Assembly: GCA_007694145.1 (NCBI GenBank) | Contig: RECF01000033.1 | Location: 1-47,770 of the forward strand | Source of the DNA: Acholeplasmatales bacterium | Lineage (GTDB): Bacteria; Bacillota_I; Bacilli_A; Izemoplasmatales; Izemoplasmataceae | Length of the DNA stretch: 47,770 bases | Direction: 5' to 3' | In this document: one piece after another, positions 23,749-32,519 of the stretch | Position numbering within the stretch: the first letter of the stretch is position 1 | Layout: the number at the start of each line of letters is the position of its first letter | Notes under the pieces: model-generated | Databases searched by the model: none | What the model saw: only the letters and a program-made list of their open reading frames with translations | What the model was told of the DNA's origin: nothing | Program-made: the position numbers and the translations under genes

Positions 23749-25137
23749 TTAAAACTCACACTGCCTTGGTGTTCTTGGGAATGGTATCACATCTCGGATG
23801 TTTTCCACCCCGGTCAGATACATCAGCATTCGGTCAAAGCCCAGTCCGTAACCGCTATGTGGGGTTGTGCCGTACTTGCGCAGATCCAAGTACCACCACA
23901 ACTCCTCTTCAGGCACATGCATCGCCCGCATCCGTTCTTTCAGGACCTCAAGCCGTTCTTCCCGCTGTGATCCGCCAATCAGTTCGCCGGCGCCAGGGAC
24001 AAGCAAGTCCATGGCCGCGACGGTTTCTAAATCATCATTGAGACGCATGTAGAACGCCTTGATGTCCTTAGGCCAATCGATCACAAATACCGGTCCCCCC
24101 ATCGCTTTGACAAGATACTTCTCATGTTCGGTCGCGAGATCGCCGCGATGATTGGGGGCATGTTCAAACGACACAGGTGCCGCAAGCAGTTTGTCGACCG
24201 CTTCTTGATGCGTGATCCGGGCAAAAGGCGTCTTCAAGACATGGTCCAGCTTTTCAAGCAACCCCTTTTGCACGAACTTGTCAAAAAACGCCATTTCCTT
24301 GGGCGCACGTTCAAGCACATACTGGATGATGTACTTGACCATCTCTTCAGCGACATCCATGTTCATGGCCAAGTCGCAAAAAGCCATCTCCGGCTCAATC
24401 ATCCAAAACTCCGATGCATGCGTGGGTGTATTGGATTTTTCAGCCCGAAATGTCGGGCCGAACGTATAGACATTGGTGAACGCCTGGGCGAAAATCTCCG
24501 CCTGAAGCTGTCCCGTTACCGATAGATTCGCTTTTCGGGCAAAAAAATCCTTGCCATAGTCAATGGCGCCGTCTTTCGTTCTTGGCAAGTTGTCAAGATC
24601 CAGTGTCGTCACCTGAAAGAGCTGGCCGGCTCCTTCGGCATCATTGGTGGTAATCAGGGGGCTGGCAACGTGCACGAAATGCTTATCTTGAAAAAAGGTA
24701 TGGATGGCATGCGTCAACAGACTCCGAACCCTGAACACGGCGGTAAACAAGTTGGTTCGGGGGCGCAAATGGGCATGCTCGCGCAAAAACTCTCGGCTGT
24801 GACGCTTCGGCTGAATCGGATAGTCTTCGAGTGCATCACCGATAAGTTCGACCGTATCCGCCTTGACTTCAAAGGGCTGCTTCATGTCCGGTGTAAGGAC
24901 AAGGGTGCCGACAACTTTGATACTTGACCCAATCCGAATTTTTTGCACCGCCGAAAAATCCGGGGTCAGGCTTTCCTCATAGACAACCTGAACCGTCTCA
25001 AAAAACGTGCCGTCACTCAAATCGATAAAACCAAACGCTTTTTGGGCACGATGATTGCGGACCCAGCCGTGCAACGTGACCGTCTGTTGTCCCAAACTTT
25101 CAAGGTTGCTATACAAATCTCTAACTGTCTGTTTCAT
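23749..25137 (-). CDS. asnS: Asparaginyl-tRNA synthetase
   Basis: Class IIb synthetase that charges tRNA-Asn. The N-terminal OB-fold anticodon domain (about 1-110) begins with VTLHGWVRNHRAQKAFGFIDL. Motif 2 includes GPTFRAEKSNTPTHASEFWMIEPEM, and motif 3 is GYGLGFDRMLMYLTG. Presence of Ala-Glu-Lys-Ser-Asn-Thr in motif 2 favours AsnRS over AspRS. The 462-residue start is the second ATG (25137), which lies eight bases after AGGAGG; the first ATG is only two bases from it. A T-box leader with an AAC specifier lies upstream, which agrees with the call. Confidence 0.95.
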   Translation of the reverse strand: MKQTVRDLYSNLESLGQQTVTLHGWVRNHRAQKAFGFIDLSDGTFFETVQVVYEESLTPDFSAVQKIRIGSSIKVVGTLVLTPDMKQPFEVKADTVELIGDALEDYPIQPKRHSREFLREHAHLRPRTNLFTAVFRVRSLLTHAIHTFFQDKHFVHVASPLITTNDAEGAGQLFQVTTLDLDNLPRTKDGAIDYGKDFFARKANLSVTGQLQAEIFAQAFTNVYTFGPTFRAEKSNTPTHASEFWMIEPEMAFCDLAMNMDVAEEMVKYIIQYVLERAPKEMAFFDKFVQKGLLEKLDHVLKTPFARITHQEAVDKLLAAPVSFEHAPNHRGDLATEHEKYLVKAMGGPVFVIDWPKDIKAFYMRLNDDLETVAAMDLLVPGAGELIGGSQREERLEVLKERMRAMHVPEEELWWYLDLRKYGTTPHSGYGLGFDRMLMYLTGVENIRDVIPFPRTPRQCEF

Positions 25138-25152
25138 GTTCATGACCTCCTA

Positions 25153-25384
25153 AAATAAAAAATCGTCCTCGCAAAAGGACGATGAACTCGCGGTACCACC
25201 TTTTTTCCGGATTATTCCGGCACTCATTCCCCTTAACGCGGGGCGACGGATGGGTCTACTCAGCTTCTTCCATCTCTCCCGGTGTTTTTCACCTGCCTGT
25301 CCTCATCCGGCTCTCACCATCCCGGATTCGCTAAAGAGGGCCTGTGCAGGCTACTCGTCCGATCAACGATTTATCTATGGTTCA
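25153..25384 (-). promoter_or_regulatory. T-box riboswitch (Asn) of asnS
   Basis: Minus-strand leader. The probable specifier is AAC (25284-25286) in GGTGAAAAACACC. The T-box AGGTGGTACCGCGAG lies at about 25187-25201, and the terminator stem ATCGTCCT/AGGACGAT (25162-25182) is followed by a T-rich run. A structured stem I with GGGATGGTGAGAGCCGG is at 25306-25322. Uncharged tRNA-Asn should permit read-through into asnS. Confidence 0.9.
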
Positions 25385-25412
25385 ATCATACCAAAAACAC
25401 GGAACTTGTCAA
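25385..25412 (-). promoter_or_regulatory. Promoter of asnS
   Basis: TTGACA (25407-25412), 16 bases, TATGAT (25385-25390) on the minus strand, just before the T-box leader. Confidence 0.8.
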
Positions 25413-25437
25413 CGTGAATCTCTGTCTGAGCGTAAGT

Positions 25438-26403
25438 TTATGAACCGTTGTACTCAAATAAACGACTCAGCGGCTTGTCATGGATAATATTCATGATCCC
25501 TTGTGCAAGTAAAGGGGCCACGCTCAGCTGCAAAACTTTGTCGGATTGCTTGTCTTCACTCAAGTGGATGGTGTTGGTGCAGATCAACTGCCGGATGGAA
25601 CTGGCGTTGATACGTTCAATGGCCGGATGGGAAAAGACCGGATGCGTACAGGCCGCATACACTTCTTTCGCACCCGCTGCTTTGAGCGCATCGGCGGCTG
25701 AACCAATCGTCCCGGCCGTATCGACAATATCATCGATAATGATGGCCACCCGTCCGGAAACATCCCCGACGATCCCCATGATTTCCACTTCATTCACACG
25801 CGGTCGCCGTTTATCGATGATCGCAATCGGCGCATGCAACGCATTCCCCATCTCACGTGCTCTCACCGCCCCACCATGATCGGGTGAGACGATGACGACT
25901 TTCTCATCACCAAGCAAATCCTTGAAAAACTGTACGAGGATTGGCATCGCGACAAAGTTGTCGATGGGAATATCAAAAAATCCCTGAATCTGGGCCGCAT
26001 GCAAGTCCATCGCAATGACCCGTGTGGCACCGGCCACCTGAAGCAAGTTGGCGACGAGTTTGGCCGAAATCGGCTGTCTCGATGCGGCTTTGCGGTCTTG
26101 ACGGGAGTATCCGTAGTAGGGCATGATGACATTGATGTGTTTCGCCGAGGCCCGTTTAAGGGCATCGATCATGATTAACAGCTCCATGATGTTTTCATTC
26201 ACGGGTGACTGCGTCGACTGGACCACAAAGACATGGTGCCCACGCACCGTCTCTTCGATGTTCAGACCAATCTCACCATCTGCGAACCGCTTGACGTCAC
26301 ATTGGCTGAGCGGAATGCCACACTCTTTGGAAATTTCTTCTGCCAACGGTCGATTCGAGTTCAAACTGAACAATTTCACTTTGTGTCCGGAAAAGACTGC
26401 CAT
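25438..26403 (-). CDS. prs: Ribose-phosphate pyrophosphokinase
   Basis: Makes PRPP from ribose 5-phosphate and ATP for nucleotide, His and Trp synthesis. The 321-residue protein has the usual length. [15 protein letters not shown] opens the first domain; the flexible-loop region [19 protein letters not shown] carries catalytic residues; [15 protein letters not shown] and the PRPP loop [13 protein letters not shown] are intact. The start is the ATG at 26403 with GGAGG seven bases upstream; the longer frame overlaps the -10 region. It lies between the spoVG terminator and asnS. Confidence 0.95.
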   Translation of the reverse strand: MAVFSGHKVKLFSLNSNRPLAEEISKECGIPLSQCDVKRFADGEIGLNIEETVRGHHVFVVQSTQSPVNENIMELLIMIDALKRASAKHINVIMPYYGYSRQDRKAASRQPISAKLVANLLQVAGATRVIAMDLHAAQIQGFFDIPIDNFVAMPILVQFFKDLLGDEKVVIVSPDHGGAVRAREMGNALHAPIAIIDKRRPRVNEVEIMGIVGDVSGRVAIIIDDIVDTAGTIGSAADALKAAGAKEVYAACTHPVFSHPAIERINASSIRQLICTNTIHLSEDKQSDKVLQLSVAPLLAQGIMNIIHDKPLSRLFEYNGS

Positions 26404-26467
26404 ATTGACCTCCAATTGCTTCATCCATACCATGGTCCCGATACCATTATACGCAACTTCGGGCAAA

Positions 26468-26502
26468 AATAAAATGCAACTTTGCGAAAAGTTGCATTTT
26501 CT
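26468..26502 (-). terminator. Terminator of spoVG
   Basis: Stem AAAATGCAACTTT/AAAGTTGCATTTT with a T-rich tail on the minus strand, directly after the spoVG stop and before prs. Confidence 0.8.
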
Positions 26503-26504
26503 TA

Positions 26505-26768
26505 CTAAGTCTCATCTACGATGTTGTTATAGGCTTCAATCACTACGCCTTCGATGTGATTCCGGGTCTCTTGATTAATCGGATGCGCTACGTCTTTGTA
26601 TTCGCCATTTGGCATTCTTCGGCTCGGCATCGCTACAAAAAGACCATCTTTTCCATCGATAATGCGCAATTCATGAACTACAAAACAGTCGTCAATCGTA
26701 ATCGCCGCTATGGCTTTGAGCCGATTTTCCCCGTTAAATTTTTTAACGCGAACGTCTGTAATGTTCAT
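26505..26768 (-). CDS. spoVG: SpoVG family RNA/DNA-binding regulator
   Basis: An 87-residue protein matching SpoVG throughout: [12 protein letters not shown] at the start, [21 protein letters not shown] and [21 protein letters not shown] in the middle, [12 protein letters not shown] at the end. SpoVG proteins bind RNA and DNA and act as global regulators in Bacillus, Staphylococcus and Listeria; the name comes from sporulation but non-sporulating bacteria also have it. I start at the ATG at 26768, after a weak GGGGTGG. A promoter is likely at 26813-26841 (TTGTAT, 17 bases, TATAAT). Proximity to prs is a common arrangement in Bacillota. Confidence 0.93.
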   Translation of the reverse strand: MNITDVRVKKFNGENRLKAIAAITIDDCFVVHELRIIDGKDGLFVAMPSRRMPNGEYKDVAHPINQETRNHIEGVVIEAYNNIVDET

Positions 26769-26865
26769 CGTACCACCCCGCATTGTGTGACTCGTGAACC
26801 TTTATGCCACGATTATACCATATGTGCAAAGGCAATACAAATCTTTTTTTCCCTGCATCTAGCGG

Positions 26866-27705
26866 TCAAAGCGTCTTGGTGAGTATTGAAAAGCGGAATG
26901 TTGCATCGGCCAGGTCCGTTCGGTCGAGGGTAAGCGCATCGGGACCGATAACAAAAACGGTGGGGCCTGACCCGCTCATCGTGAACGATTGCGCACCGTG
27001 AAGGGCAAAACGTTGCATGAAAGTGCGAAACGCCGGACTTGTTTTTTCTGCCGCTACAGTCAAGCTGTTGGTGCATAGCGCATTCAATCGGGCCCCTTCG
27101 CCAAGCGTCCACGCTTCAATAATCTTAGCGAGCGACCGGTGTTGAAAATCATCCGGTGTGACCCGGGCAAAAACATCGGCTGTCGACAAGGTGAGCGCGG
27201 GGGTTCCAAGCCAGACAGGCAGCGGGGATATTTCGGGTAAAAAGGTCAACTGCTCGCCTATGCCCTGGGCCATGGCGGCGCGTTCATGGACACAAAAAGG
27301 GATGTCCGCCCCGAACTTTAGACCCATCTCGGCCAGCTCTTCTGGCTTTAAACTAAGCTGAAAAAGTCGGTTCAGACCTCTGAGTGTCGCCGCCGCATCG
27401 GCGCTGCCACCACCGAGTCCGGCTGCGATGGGAATATGCTTTGTCAAATGGATGTCCACCCCGCAAAAACCAAAGCGCGCCTGCATTGCCTTAGCGACTT
27501 GCACCACGATATTGTCTTCAGGATCAGCGGTCGGAGGGTGTTCACAAAACAATCGCACCCCCTCTGCCTCGGTCGCTACAAGTTCGACGGTGTCATGTAG
27601 CGCAAGGGGGACCATGACGCTTTCTAAGGTATGATAGCCGTCGTCACGTTTGCCGGTGACTTGGAGAAACACATTAATTTTGGCATGGGCTTGTTCACGT
27701 ATCAT
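26866..27705 (-). CDS. ispE: 4-diphosphocytidyl-2-C-methyl-D-erythritol kinase
   Basis: GHMP kinase of the MEP isoprenoid pathway, phosphorylating CDP-ME. AHAKINVFLQVTGKRDDGYH at the start carries the catalytic Lys and the substrate loop; the ATP loop is PIAAGLGGGSADAAATLRGLN; GADIPFC and MSGSGPTVFVIG complete the set. The 279-residue start is the ATG at 27705, which overlaps the ksgA stop by 11 bases. Its presence means isoprenoids are made through the MEP route rather than mevalonate. It is the end of the dgkB-rnmV-ksgA-ispE operon. Confidence 0.94.
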   Translation of the reverse strand: MIREQAHAKINVFLQVTGKRDDGYHTLESVMVPLALHDTVELVATEAEGVRLFCEHPPTADPEDNIVVQVAKAMQARFGFCGVDIHLTKHIPIAAGLGGGSADAAATLRGLNRLFQLSLKPEELAEMGLKFGADIPFCVHERAAMAQGIGEQLTFLPEISPLPVWLGTPALTLSTADVFARVTPDDFQHRSLAKIIEAWTLGEGARLNALCTNSLTVAAEKTSPAFRTFMQRFALHGAQSFTMSGSGPTVFVIGPDALTLDRTDLADATFRFSILTKTL

Positions 27706-28582
27706 CGTTATCACCAGATGTTTTCTCAAGTTGCTTGTAAAAGAAGTTAGCAAGATTAATCATCGTCTTGAGTTCAAGCGCTTCGGCCCGGATTTGTGGT
27801 GAAACACCTTGGCTTTCAAGCCACTCGATAAGGATGCCTTTGTCTAAAAGCAACCACGCTTGAAGGTTGTTGAGGAGCGTTTTACGACGTTGGGCAAATG
27901 CTTGTTTGATGAACGTGAAAAAGAACGGTTCATCCACCACAGCCTGTCGGTGGATGTCGGTAAACTCGAGGGTGACGACGCCACTATCGACATGCGGTGC
28001 CGGCATGAACACTTGTCTTGGTACCTTAAACGCAAAACGCGTGATGGCGCGATATTGCACCGCTAAGCTCAAGGCATTGTAGGCTTTCGTGTTGGTGGAT
28101 GCGCTGACGCGCTTAGCGACTTCAAGTTGCATCATGACCACCATGCGATCAATGCGCGTGGTCTCTTCAAGACATTGCATGAGAATCGGTGTTGTGATGT
28201 AATAGGGGAGATTGGCCACGACGACGACATCCTTAGGGTCTAAAACGAGGGTAGTAAGATCGGCATCGAGATCGCGCTTCAAGACATCGTCATGGATGAG
28301 ATGAAACGTCGGACCGGCAAAATGCTCTTTGAGAAGTGGGATGAAATCGCCATCGATTTCATAGGCGATGACGGTCGCCCCTGTTTCAAGAAGCGCGCCC
28401 GTGAGTGCCCCGAGTCCGGGACCGATTTCGATGACGGTCGTCGCAGGGGTGATGGCAGCGGTCTTGACAATTTTGTCAAGAATGTTCTGATCGAGCAAGA
28501 AGTTTTGACCGTACTGTTTCTTCACTCGCAAAGCATGGCGATTGAGCATATCCTTGGTATGGGCAATGCCGGATTTTTTCAT
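27695..28582 (-). CDS. rsmA: 16S rRNA dimethyladenosine transferase
   Basis: Also called KsgA; it dimethylates two adjacent adenines near the 3' end of 16S rRNA during small-subunit assembly. The 295-residue protein has KKQYGQNFLLDQNILDKIV, SAM motif I VIEIGPGLGALTGALLE and the catalytic VVVANLPYYITTPIL. The C-terminal helical domain is normal. Its ATG overlaps the RNase M5 stop by four bases. The M5-KsgA pairing is typical of Bacillota and joins rRNA maturation steps. Confidence 0.95.
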   Translation of the reverse strand: MKKSGIAHTKDMLNRHALRVKKQYGQNFLLDQNILDKIVKTAAITPATTVIEIGPGLGALTGALLETGATVIAYEIDGDFIPLLKEHFAGPTFHLIHDDVLKRDLDADLTTLVLDPKDVVVVANLPYYITTPILMQCLEETTRIDRMVVMMQLEVAKRVSASTNTKAYNALSLAVQYRAITRFAFKVPRQVFMPAPHVDSGVVTLEFTDIHRQAVVDEPFFFTFIKQAFAQRRKTLLNNLQAWLLLDKGILIEWLESQGVSPQIRAEALELKTMINLANFFYKQLEKTSGDNDDT

Positions 28583-29112
28583 GAGAGCACCTGCGCCACA
28601 TGCGCCTTGTCAAATCCTAACCAGTTCAGTCGCTTCAACAACGTCTTGGCATTGCAATGACCGATGGCGAGCGTGTCGGTAAGACGGGCGCGTCGCTTTG
28701 CCGCATCGGGCGATCCACTTAGACCAAGGCCGACCAAATCCTGCATCGTGAGCGCACCGGGTTGGGTTGCCTGTGATTGAATGTGCTGCTTCAACGCCAC
28801 TTCAAGCACGGCGACCGAGGCATGCTCAATGCCGACTTTTCGGCCGTGTTTTTCGATGCAGTCCGCTTTGCGGAGAAAAACATGGCGCGCTGAAGGAATG
28901 CGCGCCTGTAATGTCTTGCGAATGGTTTCACCCGGATGGTCGGGATCGAGCATCAACACAATAGTATGCGCGACAGACAACTTTTCAAGCAGTTGAAGTG
29001 TCGCTTCCGGTACCGCGCTGCCTTCGGTCACCACCACGTCAAGATGGGGATGGACCTGTTTGAGACGGGCGGCGTCATGTCGCCCTTCGACCACAAAGAT
29101 GTCAGACATCGG
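28579..29112 (-). CDS. rnmV: Ribonuclease M5
   Basis: Matures 5S rRNA. The 177-residue protein starts with a Toprim domain: IFVVEGRHDAARLKQ has the catalytic Glu, and VLMLDPDHPGETIRK the D-x-D pair. The remaining part has HASVAVLEVALKQ and the C-terminal RRARLTDTLAIGHCNAKTLLKRLN block specific to RNase M5. I chose the ATG at 29112, with AAAGGGGG upstream, which begins the Toprim fold at once. It overlaps the dgkB stop by 11 bases. Confidence 0.93.
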   Translation of the reverse strand, partial: PMSDIFVVEGRHDAARLKQVHPHLDVVVTEGSAVPEATLQLLEKLSVAHTIVLMLDPDHPGETIRKTLQARIPSARHVFLRKADCIEKHGRKVGIEHASVAVLEVALKQHIQSQATQPGALTMQDLVGLGLSGSPDAAKRRARLTDTLAIGHCNAKTLLKRLNWLGFDKAHVAQVLS

Positions 29113-30031
29113 TCGACCCCCTTTCCTGATGGTGGAAATATTTCTTGGCCCGTTTCGGATGAACGATAATCCGCAACCGTTTCGGGATGACTTGCAAGGT
29201 CTGGTTGCCAGAATCGGCCGCCTCACCATCAATGTTCCACTTGCGGTGATGTTCCGTCACCACTTTCGCTTGACTGGTCTTTAAGCGGGTGACGCCGGGC
29301 AGTTTGGGTGGACTGAAGAAAAATGAGATGGCATACAGGAGATTGTTGAGAAGCGGCACATAACGGTATAGGACAATGTCGATCTTACCATCATCAAGCA
29401 CTGGGCGTCTTATGATGTTGAAGCCGGCCACGCGGCGGGAATTGACAAACATAATCAACGAGTAATACCCTTTGGATACCCCGCCATCATGTTCAATTTC
29501 CGTCTTGATCATCGGGATGGTGAAAAATTGCTTGACGCCGGTGAACAGGTAGGCCAGATAACCAAATTTCCGTTTCCATTTCGAACGGGTGACATAACTG
29601 ATATCCACATAGTTTCCGATGGCATTAACATAGGTAAAATAACCGTGCGACCCTTTGACGATATCCATGTCGACGGCATGATTTTGCTTAATGATTTCCA
29701 GTGCTTTGGGTATATTTTTCGGAATGCCAAGCGTCTTGGCGATGTCACAGGCTGTTCCAGAAGGAATGTAGGCGATTAACGGTCGGTGCTGCGCTTCGGC
29801 CAGACCGTTGACACATTCGTTGACGGTACCGTCACCCCCCGAAATCAGCAGCATATCAATCCGGCTGTAACAAGCTTCTTTGACCAGTTCTGTCGCATGG
29901 CGCGGCCGTTCAGTCGGTTTGACCGAAATCTCATAGCCAAGTTCGTGCATGGTCTTTTCAACCACCGGCAAATAGGCCGCAAATTTCTTGCGACCGCTCA
30001 CCGGGTTATAAATAATCCAACATGTCTTCAT
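29102..30031 (-). CDS. dgkB: Diacylglycerol kinase (DgkB/YegS-like lipid kinase)
   Basis: Soluble lipid kinase, likely phosphorylating diacylglycerol released by lipoteichoic acid synthesis. The 309-residue protein opens with CWIIYNPVSGRKKF, and the nucleotide motif ISGGDGTVNECVNGL and YIPSGTACDIAKTLGIP follow, as in DgkB. The tail is basic. The start is the ATG at 30031, after AAAGGAC. The promoter at 30063-30092 excludes the longer open frame. It is the first gene of the operon leading to ispE. Confidence 0.9.
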   Translation of the reverse strand: MKTCWIIYNPVSGRKKFAAYLPVVEKTMHELGYEISVKPTERPRHATELVKEACYSRIDMLLISGGDGTVNECVNGLAEAQHRPLIAYIPSGTACDIAKTLGIPKNIPKALEIIKQNHAVDMDIVKGSHGYFTYVNAIGNYVDISYVTRSKWKRKFGYLAYLFTGVKQFFTIPMIKTEIEHDGGVSKGYYSLIMFVNSRRVAGFNIIRRPVLDDGKIDIVLYRYVPLLNNLLYAISFFFSPPKLPGVTRLKTSQAKVVTEHHRKWNIDGEAADSGNQTLQVIPKRLRIIVHPKRAKKYFHHQERGSTDV

Positions 30032-30062
30032 ACCATCGAGTCCTTTATTGTAAGGTGTCACC

Positions 30063-30092
30063 ATTATAGCACGAAATCAAAACCCCCGACAA
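30063..30092 (-). promoter_or_regulatory. Promoter of the dgkB-rnmV-rsmA-ispE operon
   Basis: TGC-TATAAT extended -10 (30063-30068) with TTGTCG (30087-30092) 18 bases away on the minus strand. Confidence 0.65.
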
Positions 30093-30216
30093 GGCTTTGG
30101 CGAGACAAGCCAAAACAGAAGATTCTTTGTCATCTTACTCAGGTCCGGCGTTTAACAGTTGTCATACTATGATCTTCTCTCCTGTTTTTTAGCCCACAAG
30201 ACGGTCCTCTTCGATA

Positions 30217-30246
30217 GCCTAATTAAATGGCTTTGTTAGGCTATAT
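30217..30246. repeat. Inverted repeat in the dgkB-pta intergenic region
   Basis: ATAGCCTAA and TTAGGCTAT flank a 12-base loop, forming a nine-pair stem without a T run on either side. It lies 18 bases from the pta terminator. It may be an operator or part of an untranslated RNA; I cannot tell which. The rest of the roughly 280-base gap shows only the dgkB promoter and that terminator. Confidence 0.4.
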
Positions 30247-30297
30247 GAAAAAAACGCTTCTGAATACCTCATAAAAAGGATTCAGAAGTCGTTTTAT
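30247..30297. terminator. Terminator of pta
   Basis: Stem AAAACGCTTCTGAATaCC paired with GGATTCAGAAGTCGTTTT, A-rich on one side and T-rich on the other. On the minus strand it ends the pta transcript. Confidence 0.8.
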
Positions 30298-30314
30298 CTC
30301 TTTTGCGAAACTGC

Positions 30315-31271
30315 TTAAACGTCGAGACTTTGAGCGGCTGTGATAATGGCCGTGTTGTATACGTCGAGCACAGAGCAACCACGCGAGAGGTCGTTGACTG
30401 GTTTGTTCAATCCAGCAAGAATAGGACCCACCGCTTCGAAGTTGCCGAGTCGCTGGGTGATTTTATAGCCGATGTTGCCGGCGTCAAGGTCGGGGAAAAT
30501 GAATGTATTGGCCTTGCCAGCAACCGAGCTGCCCTTGAACTTGCTGGCGCCGACGCTTTCGACAAAGGCGGCGTCAAACTGCATTTCCCCATCAATCGCA
30601 AACCCGCTGTTTTTTGCTTTGGCAAGGCGGGTCGCTTCAGCCATTTTTTGTGTTGACGGCGTATCGGCGCTGCCGTTGGTTGAAAACGACAACATCGCCA
30701 CTTTCGGGTCAAGGCCAAACATCGCGGCCGCTTTGGCGGATTCTACCGCAAACTCAGCCAAGTCTTCGGCTGTTGGGTCGGGGTTGATGGCACAGTCGGC
30801 CATGATGTACTTTTCTTCTTCACGAATCATCAGGAAGTACCCGAACGTCTTGGAAATGCCGGGTTTCGTCTTGATGATTTGCAGTGCCGGACGTACCGTG
30901 TCACCCGTTGAATGAATGGCCCCGCTGACAAGTCCTTGCGCCAACCCCATGTAAACGAGCATCGTTCCGAAGTAGTTCGGCGTTTTGAGCAGTTTGAGTG
31001 CTTCTTCACGCGTCGCCTTACCGGCCCGTCTTGTAAGAAACGCCTCGACCATGTCTTCAAATGCTTCATATTGCTCGGGATCGATAATAATACAGTGTGG
31101 TGCTTTTTCTTTAAGTGTTTGACTGTCACCAAGTAAGATGGGTTTCAGTAAGCCTTCCGCGCCGAGCTGCTCTGCCGCTTCAAGAATGCGGGCATCTTCA
31201 CTCTCGGGAAACACGACGGCCACCCCTTTTCCACGGATGATTTCCTTCAATGTATCGATGATTGTGGGCAT
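30315..31271 (-). CDS. pta: Phosphate acetyltransferase
   Basis: Interconverts acetyl-CoA and acetyl phosphate, part of acetate fermentation with acetate kinase, whose gene is not in view. At 318 residues it is the short form found in Bacillota, lacking the N-terminal DRTGG region of E. coli Pta. PESEDARILEAAEQL at the start, TGDTVRPALQIIKTKPGISKT in the middle and MLSFSTNGSADTPSTQKM, then DGEMQFDAAF, are family blocks. GGAAGGAG lies seven bases before the ATG. A promoter (TTGAAA, 16 bases, TATAAT) is at 31293-31320. Single-gene unit. Confidence 0.94.
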   Translation of the reverse strand: MPTIIDTLKEIIRGKGVAVVFPESEDARILEAAEQLGAEGLLKPILLGDSQTLKEKAPHCIIIDPEQYEAFEDMVEAFLTRRAGKATREEALKLLKTPNYFGTMLVYMGLAQGLVSGAIHSTGDTVRPALQIIKTKPGISKTFGYFLMIREEEKYIMADCAINPDPTAEDLAEFAVESAKAAAMFGLDPKVAMLSFSTNGSADTPSTQKMAEATRLAKAKNSGFAIDGEMQFDAAFVESVGASKFKGSSVAGKANTFIFPDLDAGNIGYKITQRLGNFEAVGPILAGLNKPVNDLSRGCSVLDVYNTAIITAAQSLDV

Positions 31272-31292
31272 CTAACCACTCCTTCCTATACC

Positions 31293-31320
31293 ATTATACG
31301 CAATTCCCCCTATTTTTCAA
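31293..31320 (-). promoter_or_regulatory. Promoter of pta
   Basis: TTGAAA (31315-31320), 16 bases, TATAAT (31293-31298) on the minus strand. Confidence 0.65.
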
Positions 31321-31348
31321 CTTCTGTCTCGCAGTCTTTGCAAAGGCA

Positions 31349-31357
31349 TGTTAAAAT
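31349..31357 (+). promoter_or_regulatory. Extended -10 of the HAD phosphatase gene
   Basis: TGT-TAAAAT directly upstream of the gene leaves a leader of only about 10 bases; no clear -35. Tentative. Confidence 0.35.
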
Positions 31358-31373
31358 AAACTCGGGTGATACT

Positions 31374-32060
31374 GTGAAAACAATCAATACACTACTATTT
31401 GACCTCGATGGTACCTTAATCGACAGCAACGACATCATCATCGCCAGTTATGCGCATGCTTACCGCACGCACCTTCCCGACCTTGTGATGCCGCGGGAAA
31501 CCATCATTGACAACATCGGCCCGACCCTTGAAACGATTTTCTCACGCTACGCGCCGGATGTGGCGATGGTCGAGCGTCTGATTGCGTCGTACCGGGCGCA
31601 TTATACTGCCCATGAAGCCACTTACCATACCCTCTATCCCGATGTGCACATCGTCCTTGAGCAACTCAAGCGCGACGGATACAACCTTGCGATTGTCACG
31701 TCAAAATACCGGGATGCGGCGATGCCAAGCTTCACCCATTATGAACTGGACCGTTATTTCGATGTCTTTATTTCACTTGATGATGTCACCTATTCAAAGC
31801 CTGACAAAGAGCCGGTGCTCAAGGCTCTTGAACAGTTTGATCACGTAACAGGCGCCATCATGATTGGTGATAATCCCACCGACGTGCAAGCCGGTAAAAA
31901 CGCCGGGATTCTCGCAGCCGGTGTCGGCTGGAGCATCAAAGGCGCGGCCGCTCTTGAAGCCGTAGGCGCTGATGTCATTTTTCGCGATATGAACCACCTT
32001 TATCATACACTCACACTTTGGAATAAGGAGGTAACACCTGAACATGAAAAGGAAACCTGA
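31374..32060 (+). CDS. HAD-superfamily phosphatase (PpaX/phosphoglycolate phosphatase-like)
   Basis: A 228-residue HAD hydrolase with all motifs: LLFDLDGTLIDSN (nucleophile Asp), VTSK (motif II), the Lys in SKPDKEP (motif III) and IGDNPTDVQAGKNAG (motif IV). A helical cap sits between motifs I and II. The closest named types are PpaX (pyrophosphate released by HPr kinase/phosphatase) and phosphoglycolate phosphatase, and sequence alone does not choose between them. I start it at the GTG at 31374, after CGGGTGAT, because the hydrolase motif begins right there. It overlaps the HIT gene by 17 bases. Confidence 0.85.
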   Translation: MKTINTLLFDLDGTLIDSNDIIIASYAHAYRTHLPDLVMPRETIIDNIGPTLETIFSRYAPDVAMVERLIASYRAHYTAHEATYHTLYPDVHIVLEQLKRDGYNLAIVTSKYRDAAMPSFTHYELDRYFDVFISLDDVTYSKPDKEPVLKALEQFDHVTGAIMIGDNPTDVQAGKNAGILAAGVGWSIKGAAALEAVGADVIFRDMNHLYHTLTLWNKEVTPEHEKET

Positions 32061-32466
32061 TTGCTTGTTTTGCAAAATCATCGCTGGCGAGATCCCATCC
32101 TACAAAGTCTATGAAGATGAGAAAATCTATGCCTTTCTCGACATCTCGCAAGGTACCCGGGGTCATACCCTGATTGTTCCAAAAGCGCATGCCGATTCAA
32201 TCTATGACCTTGAAGAAGCGCATGCAGCGGCGCTTTTTGCCCTCGTTCCAAAACTTTCAAACCAACTGAAGCGTGCTTTCAATCCCATCGGCATCAACCT
32301 AATCAGCAACAACGAACAACCGTACCAGACCGTCGGCCACTTCCATTTGCATCTGTTGCCGCGTTATGAAGGAGATGGCTTGACGCTTTCGATGGTCAAC
32401 CGTCAAAGCGACTATGACCAACAGGCTTATGTCGAAGTCCTCGATACCATCAAGGCCGCCCAGTAA
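32044..32466 (+). CDS. HIT-family nucleotide hydrolase
   Basis: A 140-residue histidine-triad protein of the Hint branch. The catalytic motif is GHFHLHLLP (H-x-H-x-H). CLFCKIIAGEIPSYKVYED at the start is typical of bacterial HIT proteins, with two cysteines of a possible zinc site. It probably hydrolyses phosphoramidate or acyl-nucleotide bonds; the physiological substrate is not known. AGGAGG lies about a dozen bases before the ATG, inside the end of the phosphatase gene, so the two form an operon. A strong terminator follows. Confidence 0.9.
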   Translation: MKRKPDCLFCKIIAGEIPSYKVYEDEKIYAFLDISQGTRGHTLIVPKAHADSIYDLEEAHAAALFALVPKLSNQLKRAFNPIGINLISNNEQPYQTVGHFHLHLLPRYEGDGLTLSMVNRQSDYDQQAYVEVLDTIKAAQ

Positions 32467-32503
32467 AAAGGTTCACACGCCATCGACGTGTGAACCTTTT
32501 TTT
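32465..32503. terminator. Bidirectional terminator between the HIT gene and pepA
   Basis: Fourteen-pair stem AAAAGGTTCACACG/CGTGTGAACCTTTT with T run on the right and A run on the left. It serves the convergent HIT and pepA transcripts. Confidence 0.85.
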
Positions 32504-32519
32504 GCTTGAACAAGCGGGT

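Noticed and set aside
30217-30246. Inverted repeat as a terminator
   Set aside because: No T run follows the stem on either strand; the real pta terminator is the next hairpin at 30247-30297.
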